Positions 1-8,542 of a stretch of DNA of 19,290 bases are shown here, one piece after another. The DNA is from Fusarium oxysporum f. sp. lycopersici 4287 (Eukaryota; Ascomycota; Sordariomycetes; Hypocreales; Nectriaceae), in assembly GCF_000149955.1 (NCBI RefSeq), contig NW_017264845.1, forward strand, positions 629,587 to 648,876. Direction: 5' to 3'. The translations under genes were made by a program, and so were the position numbers. The notes below the pieces were generated by a model. It made no database searches and was not told where the DNA came from. It saw only the letters and a list, made by a program, of their open reading frames with translations. Position 1 is the first letter of the stretch; the number at the start of each line of letters is the position of its first letter.

Positions 1-2007
1 AGAACTGCTCGCCGCGTCCTCGGCTTGCAACGAGGTAGTCATCGATGAAGGTGGTTGTAATAGAGTCGGGGCCTGACGAGATTCTTCACGATACTCGTCA
101 AAGGGATTCCGATCTATGCGCCGCTTCTTCGTGACCGGCTCGCCGCGTTCTCGATCTCGAGAGATAATTCGCGGCTCGTAGTGAGACCGGTATAGTTCTT
201 CTATAAGGGACTTTGCAGTTTGGATCCAGTCTGGGCAGTCCGCCCACACGTCCTCGAAATATCCCCAACGATACGCTAGGTTAAGTGCAATGGCGGCATA
301 ATAAACCAGCGTCTCCTCAAGCCGCGAGTAATACTTGTCAAGCTTTTTCCAACAGAGGTTAATTTTAACCCTGAAGTGCTTGGGATCGGGATATTAATGG
401 GCAGCAGTCTTATATACCTCTATTTTGCCAAGGAGATATTCATAGCCAAGCAGGGTATCCCACGGACACCTATATGCCCCAATGTATCCTTCCTTCCGCT
501 TACGCTGCTGACCGTCGCCTTCGAGAGTAATCAAGACGTGCTCGAAGTATTGAAGGACCTCGTTAAATAAGGAAATAATAGCCTAGTCCTTCTCCTCGAG
601 TTTGTTCTCGTCCCTGAGGCAGAGCGGCATCTCGCTGCTTGACTTCTTTCCCCTCAATACCAACCCCTCCTACTCGCTCTTCTGCTCATACCAAAGGTCC
701 TTAAGGAAGTCCTTCAGGAGAAGGGCACGCCGAATTATATAAAAGGTGGAAAGCCAACGGGTAACCACATCAATGATAACATCTAGAGGTTTCTTCGCTC
801 GAGTCACCGGATCGTCAGACTTGCTGTATGCGGTAAGCTGAAGAGACCGGAGGAGATTGGTAAGCGAGTCTGAGCGGTGGATCCAGAAGATGAGGTTATA
901 AAGTTTCCCAACTGGTCCTTTCCGTCTCTATAGCTCGTAGGCCTTCGCATCAAGGGTCTCGTTCCCTTGGATATCGTCCTCGAAGGCCTCGGAATAATGG
1001 CCAAAAAGAAGTGCTTTAACAGCGAGATTAAGGATATGGCCAAAGCAGCGTAATCGCCGAGTTTTACCCTCAAAACCGAGCGCCTTCCCAATTTCTTCCA
1101 TCGCCGTGTCGTTATTGCTGGCGTTATTAAGTGTGAAATATCCCACCTTATAGGTTATGCCGTAGCTTCAAAGGACCTTGACTACGTGGGTGGCGATATT
1201 GTCACCAGAATGGCGGTCAACAAGCTCAGGAAGGCCAAGCATAAGCTTTCCTGGCTGGCCAAGGGTGTTAAGAAAGTAGCAACAGATTCCATATAAAGCG
1301 TGGCGATTATTGGACCTCCAACCATCGAACGCAATATGAAGTAACCCTGGAGCTGTCGCTAATGCTCGCTTGATCTCAGCCTTGTTTTCCTCGTATACCT
1401 GAAGAATACGCCTGCGGACGGTATTGTGCGTAATATGCGCTTCGGTTGTCTTCACGAGTGGATTGAGATATTCGAAAGCGGCGCGGAGATATGGATCTTC
1501 ACTTCGTTGGAAAGAAGAGTTGCTGTTGATGATCCACGAGACTACCAAAAGCTGAAAGACTAGCCGGTCAAAACGGCCAATGATCTGGTTTGCAATCTGC
1601 TGCTCTCGCGCATCACGGGTATTTAACTTCATTATCTCGGCGATATTCCTCGATGGTGTCTTCTCCTTTGCTTTGCTAGGCGGCTTCCGTCTTCCAGAAG
1701 GGTCACAGACCTTGTGGTCATTCCAGAGATGGATCTCCGCGTTCTGCGTACCACTCGAGGCCGCCGAATGAGGGTTTGGCCTGCGACTGTCAACACAGAC
1801 CTTGCAAACCCATCGCCGCTTTGTATCGTCATCGCTCTTCTCGACATCGTAGCCGAATTGCCATATCTACGACGATGTAGACGCACAGCGTTGGGATTGC
1901 GTGTAGCTAGGGAAGTCTTTCCAAGAGAAGAGGTCCCACGAGTTCTTCTTATCCCCTTAGTCTGGCGGCTCGAGCACCATAGAGCTGACAATTAGACTCT
2001 CAGCCAT
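1..2007 (-). pseudogene. hAT-family transposase pseudogene (BED finger, RNase H-fold core), truncated by window edge
   Basis: Read from an ATG at 2005-2007, one reading frame runs without a frameshift to the window start. Order of parts: a BED-type zinc finger (about 1690-1860) with WVCKVC and a later HLWNDH; a helical region; the core with HIAFDGWRSNN (about 1305-1335); YFTLNNASNND (about 1114-1140); RLRCFGHILNLAVKALLFG; RKGPVGKL; VVTRWLSTFY; and the C-terminal YEYLLGKI and AYRWGYFEDVW segments. These are typical of fungal hAT transposases, which cut and paste DNA. The C-terminal hATC dimerisation block would lie beyond position 1. Seven in-frame stops interrupt it: 394-396, 583-585, 670-672, 928-930, 1168-1170, 1867-1869 and 1957-1959. 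Family conservation suggests four replace Trp, Gln or Arg at conserved sites. The second catalytic Asp of the usual LDNASNN motif is Asn here (codon 1126-1128). It is certainly non-functional as read. Confidence 0.9.
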
Positions 2008-2020
2008 TCTACGCGGTACC

Positions 2021-2047
2021 GAATGCAGTTGCAAGAATGCAGTTGCA
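2021..2047. repeat. 13-bp direct repeat in the hAT 5' flank
   Basis: GAATGCAGTTGCA occurs at 2021-2033 and again at 2035-2047, one base apart. It is flanked by the near-identical blocks ACGCGGTACCG (2011-2021) and ACGCGGCACCG (about 2070-2080). It lies just upstream of the transposase start codon. It could be a subterminal transposase-binding repeat or simple duplication; the sequence does not decide. Confidence 0.6.
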
Positions 2048-2243
2048 TGGAGATGCTCGAACGCGGCACCGTGACGCGAAATGTCTACGACCCCATGGCT
2101 GTTATATTCTGTTTAAAGATACCTTAATTAGTATGTGAAAATGCCTGGTATATAGGTACTTGAGATCTCTACCGACCATGACCAAGTTAGTCTACCTTAA
2201 ATTACAGGGTATTTTGGGGACTAGGCCAGGAACCCCCTACCAG

Positions 2244-2405
2244 TCCATACCTCGCTTCCATTTCCACCTAACCATTCCACGGAACCCTGGCGTGGATGGA
2301 TGGATTATGTAACGGCCAGCTCCATGGAATGGATGGAAATGGATGCACGGACCATCCATTTCCACGCCATGGATACGTGGACAGTGGACGTGGAATGGAT
2401 CGCCA
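2244..2405. repeat. GGATGG/CCATCC inverted-repeat tract, probably the hAT subterminal region
   Basis: This stretch is built from repeated TGGATGG, TGGAATGG and GTGGA blocks and their complements. A CCA-rich arm at about 2257-2281 (TTCCATTTCCACC...CATTCCA) pairs imperfectly with the arm at 2323-2345 (TGGAATGGATGGAAATGGA). A further ACCATCCATTTCCACG copy lies at about 2351-2366. Short subterminal repeats in both orientations are common at hAT ends, where transposase binds, and this tract lies 240-400 bp outside the transposase start. I could not identify a terminal inverted repeat or an 8-bp target duplication, because the other end of the element is outside the window. Confidence 0.45.
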
Positions 2406-2610
2406 GCCTGGATGAGCGCTGCACAGCACAGCCTCTGGTAGACAGACCAGGCTTCAGCTGCTGAAGATGGGACGCTGAACACTTGGAGAATTTGACCTTC
2501 AAGCAGGACTGTCACAGGGACAAGCGAGGCTGGGAAAAGTGGCAAGGTGCAAGGACTGGTGAGGTTAAGGATGTTAAGGGTAAAATGTGGGGAGAACAAT
2601 GTAACGAGAT

Positions 2611-2655
2611 GGCCCTATGAGGCGTATCCTCCCGGGCGTAATAAATTCATTCATT
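2611..2655 (+). mobile_element. 45-bp, 5'-truncated LINE tail copy
   Basis: The run starting GGCCCTATGAGGCGTATCC and ending in AATTCATTCATT matches, in opposite orientation, the 3' end of the LINE at about 5540-5588. The only internal difference I see is T instead of G at 2639. The shared segment contains the last codons and the TGA of ORF2, the short 3' UTR and the start of the ATTC tail. Such dead-on-arrival copies are expected when target-primed reverse transcription aborts early. Homology stops sharply at 2611 on the 5' side. The tail is only about two ATTC units long before it degenerates into TTCG. No open frame here should be treated as a gene. Confidence 0.85.
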
Positions 2656-2661
2656 TCGTTT

Positions 2662-3042
2662 AGGGCTGGGGTATTGGATGGGAAACGGGCAACGGGCAAC
2701 GGGCAACGACCAATAAGAAAGCTTGGAAGACAGTTACAGCGATGGGACCAGATGTCAAGTGGGTTTCGTCAGCAAGATGGAATGTCGATGGAAACGTGTG
2801 GACATCGTCGGGTGTGAGTATTCCCCTCTAGAGCTTTTGACATAATGGATATGCTAACAAGGCTGGGGCAGGTTACTTCTGGCTTGGATCTAATCTTCGC
2901 CTTTATTGAAGAGATTTATGGCGCGACTTATGCAAAGGACCTTCAGGGGACGATTGAGTTCATGAGAGTGGATGATGCGTGCGATGATCCTTTCGCTGAG
3001 GTGCATGACATTCCACCCAGTGGTGACTGTAGACTGGTATAA
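2662..3042 (+). pseudogene. DJ-1/PfpI (ThiJ-like) family relic, C-terminal part only
   Basis: Two conceptual exons are visible. The first begins with RAGVLDGK just after the LINE tail and continues, after a frame break at the 7-bp repeats, as [23 protein letters not shown] and NVWTSSG. An intron follows at 2814-2871 (58 nt, GTGAGT donor, GCTAAC branch at 2853-2858, CAG acceptor, phase 0). The second exon reads VTSGLDLIFAFIEEIYG and later DDPFAEV, ending at TAA 3040-3042. The order AGVLDGK.AT, WV..ARW..DG, WTSSGV..G.D matches fungal DJ-1/PfpI glutamine-amidotransferase-like proteins. The N-terminal half, including the nucleophile cysteine of the VCTG elbow, is absent upstream. The gene is therefore truncated as well as frameshifted. 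It faces the DOMON gene tail to tail, 108 bp away. Confidence 0.8.
2687..2707 (+). repeat. GGGCAAC tandem repeat, three copies, frameshifting the DJ-1 relic
   Basis: GGGCAAC is repeated at 2687-2693, 2694-2700 and 2701-2707. With one copy, the surrounding sequence reads K-R-A-T-T-N-K in frame, as the family does. The two extra copies add 14 nt and throw the upstream and downstream parts into different frames. This is a typical replication-slippage expansion. Confidence 0.8.
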
Positions 3043-3150
3043 GTGCATAGCAGCGATTATTGTATTCGGCCCGTCTATTCTAGATTATTCGCTAGTTCTT
3101 TCGTCAAGCCCATAACTCCCAAGTCTCAACCACGACTCCTTCAACACAAA

Positions 3151-4446
3151 TTACGTCAGCTCTAGTGCGCTACTAGAAACATCAGACATCAGACGGCTTT
3201 CCTTCCTCCGCATTCTAATCATCTTGCGAACAGAACCCGCAGTATACATTGCAAATACAATGATACTGACAACAGCATAGGCAATGATCAGACCCGTAGA
3301 AGCACCTGATAACTGCAGACCAATCCCACCATTAACGATCCCAATTATCATCAAAGCCCGGCCGTACCAGAGATGGGCGTGGCTAACGGCGGTTCGTCGT
3401 TCGTATCTGAGGTAGTTCTTGTGATGCCACCATCCTAGGATTGGCTGTATAATCATGAGGATGCATACAATGGTGCCGAGCTGGACATGAGGTTCGGTGA
3501 ACCACTAAACACGAGTTAGCAAGTATTGTCGTTCAAAGAACAATTGTTGGAATACATACGTCTCCGCCGCGGTCGGCAGCAATCTTGCCGACACCAAAGC
3601 CAACCCACATGCCGATAAACATAATTATCTGCCATGAAGCATGAACAAGCCACTTCCCCAGCAACGGCATCAATAGGGAACCGATGGGAAATCCTAGTAG
3701 GAAAACGACGGACATAATGACACCATGAATCGTGCCAGTATGGTCCTCACCACCACCGCCACCGGCAACAGCGTCGTTGCTGGAGCCTGAGCTAGGCTGA
3801 GTATTCGACTTGTTGGTAAAAGGGTTGCTGTTCGAAGTTATGAATGCTTTTGAAAGGTCGACTGAGAAACCGTCGGTGCCGTCGTGCTCGTCGAAGACAG
3901 CACTGACATCGGTCGTGTCCAAAGCACTACCAGTCCTCCAAGCACTGATCCAGTCACTAGACCCTTTCAAGTCCAAAGTACCTAGGTCACCACATTCTAT
4001 ATTTGCCACCATCGTTTTATTCGAGACGCCGCTTCCTTCAAGAAGCTTGACAGAACTCATGCGGCTATACTCAGGCATATTATGGCCATGCCCCTTTCTC
4101 GTGCTCAAGGTAACATTCCCAGAACCGTCTTGATAAACGACGAACATTGTAGAGCCGCTCATGCGGTCTCCGGTTCCGAGGGCGATCCATTGGTAATCGG
4201 TGGGAGCTTCGAGTCGTAGGAATAACGTGTCAGAGCTTGACGTGGCTGTTGAAGATGGCACGCCCCAGCTGTAACAAATCTTGCTAGAATCTCCATCGCA
4301 GTAGGACACTGGAGATGCTGATGTCTTTCCAGCGACTAGATAAGAAGGTTTATGAGATCCTGCCTAATGCTGCATTTTTTGAGCAGTCAGGGGGTCTTAC
4401 TTAGCGCTAGAGCGCCAACAATGGCTTTTGTCGGGGTGAGCTTCAT
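3151..4446 (-). CDS. DOMON (CDH-type cytochrome) plus cytochrome b561 membrane protein, 391 aa, two introns
   Basis: Exons 4446-4401, 4335-3560 and 3504-3151 join to an uninterrupted 391-codon frame. Intron 1 is 4400-4336 (65 nt, GTAAGA...TCTAG). A later acceptor at 4318-4320 is also in frame and would shorten the protein by six residues. Intron 2 is 3559-3505 (55 nt, GTATGT, TGCTAAC branch, TTTAG). Residues 1-22 look like a signal peptide. Residues about 25-190 form a DOMON domain like the cytochrome domain of cellobiose dehydrogenase; Met74 and His166 are plausible axial heme ligands by analogy. A Ser/Gly linker (about 193-211, with five Gly) leads to five membrane helices (about 216-372) with His219, His247, His280 and His316/318 as candidate b561 heme ligands. 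A basic C-tail follows. Expected role: transmembrane electron transfer at the plasma membrane or secretory pathway, exact donor unknown. No lesion is visible. Confidence 0.88.
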
Positions 4447-5512
4447 GTCAATGGATCATGAATGTCTCAAAGGCTAATTGTGGCAATGAGTGACTAATGT
4501 GTTGAGAAGGTATACTGTGCTGATACTCGATAGACCATCATGAAACTCCTTTTGGTTTTAACGCTCTTTAAGCTTCATTTTTCTGGCCAATTTGACTAAC
4601 CAACAGTTAGCATACGTAATCCTCCTCAAAAGCCACTGCAAAAATAGTCCTGATCCAAAACCTCCGGGTTCTTTGCGCCAATCACAAGTCATGTAATTAT
4701 GCTTACGCCTTTCCAGAATGTCGGGTGGCTGCACTTCCAGCCGAAAGTACGTCAGCCCTCCCTTTATCCCAAAATATTCAATCACCTAAAATGGCGGCCG
4801 ACTACTACAGTAGGAGCATTTTAGGGTCGGATCATGCCCATGCACAGAGATCGTTGCCAAGAGATCCCCCAGTCTTGGCGTCAATGATCGGAAGTTGCTC
4901 CATTTTAAGCCTCTTGGTGGTATGCTAGAGGGAAAGACTTACGCGGCCTTGAAATTAATCATAGACTGGACAGGGAATTTTTAGAGACAGTGTCATGGTG
5001 CTGGATGCGCCACATGTTTCAGCAGAAATGGCTGCATTCGCGGCTCATCTTGTTTGCCGTACACCCGATATTTATCAGACCTCGGTTAGCTTTATGCATA
5101 AGTTCAACACCCAAAATTTACCATCGGGCTTTACATCCTGTCGAGAAGGTTAGTGCGAGAAATATGACGATACTTTTGTTTGTTGCTGACTAGCAAATTG
5201 CCCGCACTACGCGTCACTGCTATCATAGCCCCTTCTACATACATCTTACCCGTGGACTAATTGAACCTACTTTTCGATATCACCAGTTTAGAAGCCGGTG
5301 TATCAGAGCTAGTGGTGTTAGTTCAGCGGATATTGCCGTGAGTAAAATTCCCCCCCTTTACTTCGTGATCTGATGATGCATGAGGGTACAGTCACACACG
5401 TTATTTGATTGGCTGACCAAAACTTGGTGTCGCACTGAGCGTGCTTAAAGAGTTAAAGTAAAATGTGTTGAGCAGCAGCAAAAATATGCTGATTTTTGTC
5501 TCAAGTTATCTC
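4447..5512. other. Intergenic region, no supported gene
   Basis: About 1.07 kb between the DOMON gene start and the LINE 3' tail. The proximal part should hold the DOMON gene promoter, but I see no clear TATA box or known operator. Short open frames on both strands have no recognisable motifs or intron signals, and I treat them as chance. Confidence 0.6.
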
Positions 5513-5516
5513 TTAT

Positions 5517-5550
5517 GAATGAATGAATGAATGAATGAATGAATGAATGA
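5517..5550 (-). repeat. (GAAT)n / (ATTC)n microsatellite, LINE 3' tail
   Basis: GAAT repeated about 8.5 times. On the element's sense strand it is an ATTC tail directly after the 3' UTR. Several LINE clades end in short tandem repeats made during reverse transcription, so this marks the 3' terminus of the element. Confidence 0.9.
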
Positions 5551-5576
5551 ATTTATTCCGCCCGGGAGGATACGCC

Positions 5577-8542
5577 TCATAGGGCCCACGACATGTATGC
5601 GTTTTGCTCGTCTCTCGGGCCAAGAGTGGCGGAATACTTTGCTACAATATTATCATTCGCTCCTCCGCTGGCGGTGTTGTGCACAATGCCGCCCATGCCG
5701 ACTAGTTCGTTTCTCGCAGAGGCGCTCGTTGCGATGAGCACTTGTCTCATGTTGCTGGTCTCGGTCACGCCGTCACCTGTATCTACATATGCCGCTGCCT
5801 CCTTGTCTGAATCGTATTCCACCACCATGTGTCTATGCCACGGTGGTAGTGCATACGGCTCGATCGTTTCCATCCGTTCTATTGCGCCATCGTGGGCGAG
5901 TGCTAGTTTCGCCAACGGCGACATATACCTCCGTGTCTCCCTCACCCTAAGTGTCGCCAGCGGGTGCACCTTCGGCAGTGTTTGCATGTTGACGTAGAGC
6001 CGTGTGCCGGCCTGCGCGTGGCGTTCACCGATGGGTAGAATACCAGCTTCAGCTTCCGCCACTGCCATCGAAACCGTCTTGAAGGCTCCTGTGATGGCTT
6101 GCGCACCCATTATCTGTGCCTCGTTCAGCCACCTGGTCTCCCTCCACTCGCATCGGTGGGACCAAACGTTCGAAGCGTAGTCCATCGTCGGGGCCATCGT
6201 TGCTGCAAACAACTGTCTCGCCGTCCGGGGCGTCAACATCTTCAGCCTTCGTAGACACATGGCCGCCCGAAATCCCCGTGTAGCTGCTTCCTTTACGTGT
6301 TCCTCATACCGCAACTCCGAGTCCATCACCAGTCCCAGTATCTTGCCACTTTTCTTTTGGGATGATCGCCTGGCCTTTGATCGTATACGGGCTTTCATCG
6401 GTGCGTTCGTGATGGCGCGTGAGGTGTATGATGACTGTCCTGTCCTCCTCAAATGTCGCCCCGCTTCGTCTTTCCCACTCCAGTGCTCTGTCGATGACGG
6501 CCTGGATGCCTACTCGGTTGGCTTCTGCTGTCGGACCCGTCACCCAGGCTGAATAGTCATCGATAAAGGCGATCGATCCACCTATTGCATCGATCTTGTA
6601 TTGCACGAGGTCTGCGTTGAAGAAAAGGAACAGCACCGATGACAGCGGCGGATCGATTGGAGCAGAAAGCGTCGATTCACTTTACTACCCCCTTGGGGAT
6701 GCCTCTGGCTTCCAGTCTCTGCAGTAATCGATCCTTGAATACCCCGTTGTATGCTCCCTTCACGTCGAAGCTTATCAGGCTGAGCACCTTCCGGTTGCGC
6801 CACGCTTTGTAGATGTGCTCCTGAAGGAGCAGGAGAGCCTTGTCGGCCGATCGTTGCTTCCTTCCGCCAAAATGGTTGGTGGGTAGCAGTCCGAATGTCT
6901 CTACCGCGTACGAGATCCGGTCCGCCATGACCGCCTCTAGAATCTTTGCCCAGACTCGATAGAAGTGAGATCGGTCTCCATGACTTGGCTACCTTGTAGT
7001 TGTCCTTGCCTGGCTTCTTGAGCGGGATGATTTTCGCGCTCCTCCACTGGACCGGCAGCTCTCCGTCTCTCAGGGATGTCCGAAACAGATGCAACACCTG
7101 GTCTCCCACTACTGGCCAGAGCTGCTTCCACACCATCGCCGGCAGTCCATCTTCGCCTGGGGCTTTCCATGCCTTGGCCGCCATCACCTTCTCTTCCACC
7201 TCTTCTAATGTCACCTCTGGCATTGCTATTTCTCGCTGCGCCGGCCGGCGCTCTTCATCCTCAATCACAGCCGGCAGAGGGGGAAAGAAGATGCTGAGAA
7301 GCTCCTTTGCCTGTTCTGCCTTGTCGCTCGTCGTCATTCCATCTCTTCTCTTTAGAGGAGGTATTTTATTACCCATTGCTTCGCCTCCAGGCGAGAGGTA
7401 CTTGGCTGATTGCCAGATGTTGGCTCCGTCTTCGAGAAAGCTGTCCCAGTGTGCCTTTTCTGCCTCCTGATCGCGTCGTGGTACTCCTTTGCCGCTTCTC
7501 TGGCCTTTTGCTCCAGGTCTGCTGCCTCTCGTCCTCGTCACCGGCACGCTCTTGCCTAGTTGCGCCAGTACGTGTACATCCGCCGCAGTCGGGTCATGTC
7601 CGTCGTCCACCACCTCTTGGCATAAGGCGACGGCTTGGCTCGCGGAACCAGATTGTTGATCGCGTCCAGCACCACCGGCATCAGCCTGTCCGTCTGAGCC
7701 TGCACTGTGCCGCCACACGGCAACGCTTCCAGCTTCGTCCTGACCCTCTCCTTGATCTCCAACCAAGGTTCATTCTTGAATAGCAGTATGTCGCTGGGTG
7801 TTCGTTCCGGTGGTCTCGTGTCGAATTCCGTTCGGATCGCCCGATGATCCGACCCATGCTCTGTTGGATGTATCCCACAGTTCGTCATCACGTCCGCCAA
7901 CTCCGTCGACGCCAGCACCAGGGTCAATCGTGCTCGTTCTACCTCTTGGGCCTTCTCATGTCTTCGTGCCTCGGGGCAGCATGCTGTGAAGGCCATGTTC
8001 CCCCATCAGCTCTATAATCGGTCCAGCTTCGCCTTGCCTCCTTCCCATCACCCCGTCGCCTCCCCAGAGCGTGTCGTGACGATTGAAGTCTCCTGCCAGG
8101 ATCACGTCAGTTCTTCTACCGGGCCCGTTACGGAACTCCGCAATCACCGTGTGCAGCTGTCCCATCGCGACTTCGAGAGCCTGCTCGTTCCTCCCCTCTA
8201 CATACACCGACACCACCAGCACGTCTCTCTTGGGGAACCTGATAATCGCTCCCGTCAGGTCTGGCGATGGGATCGGGACCTGTTCTGCCTCCAAGTCCCT
8301 CCGTATCCAGAGCATGTTGCGGATCGGCCATCGCGACACCCGCGGCTCACGCGTTTTGGTGGGGATCATCTTCGTCCAGTTGCTGTGGTGGTTGGGCGTC
8401 GTCACCACCTGTCCTTCGATTGTGCATGCCCACGGCTCTGCCACCGCCAGCGCCGCGTAGCCTCGGAGGCCTCGGTTGTTCATCACGCTCAGATGCACCT
8501 TATCGGCACGTTCAGTTGGTACACTTGTAGCCTAGTGCTCAT
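5577..8542 (-). pseudogene. LINE ORF2 pseudogene: AP-like endonuclease, reverse transcriptase, partial RNase H
   Basis: The likely start is the ATG at 8540-8542, which overlaps the ORF1 stop by 11 nt and opens with MSTRLQVYQLNV. The frame shifts at about 8500. Endonuclease motifs: VILAGDFNRHDTLWGG (about 8070) and GSDHRAIRTEFD (about 7830). Further frameshifts are near 7922, 7457, 6948 and 6345; in-frame stops are at 7956-7958, 7556-7558, 7538-7540 and 6677-6679. Reverse transcriptase motifs: PGEDGLPAMVWKQLW, WRSAKIIPLKKPGKDNY, WRPISLL, SFDVKGAYNGV (catalytic Asp) and AFIDDYSAWV (catalytic Asp pair). Near 6640 the stretch that normally carries the LPQGSPLSP block is missing. A thumb region follows (KILGLVMDSELRY). 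The RNase H part starts (about 5760) but stops at MSWAL after a truncated core. Not functional. Confidence 0.88.

Noticed and set aside
2617..2817. Open frame of 66 codons on the plus strand
   Set aside because: It starts inside the LINE tail copy and runs out of frame through the DJ-1 relic; it is a composite of two relics, not a gene.
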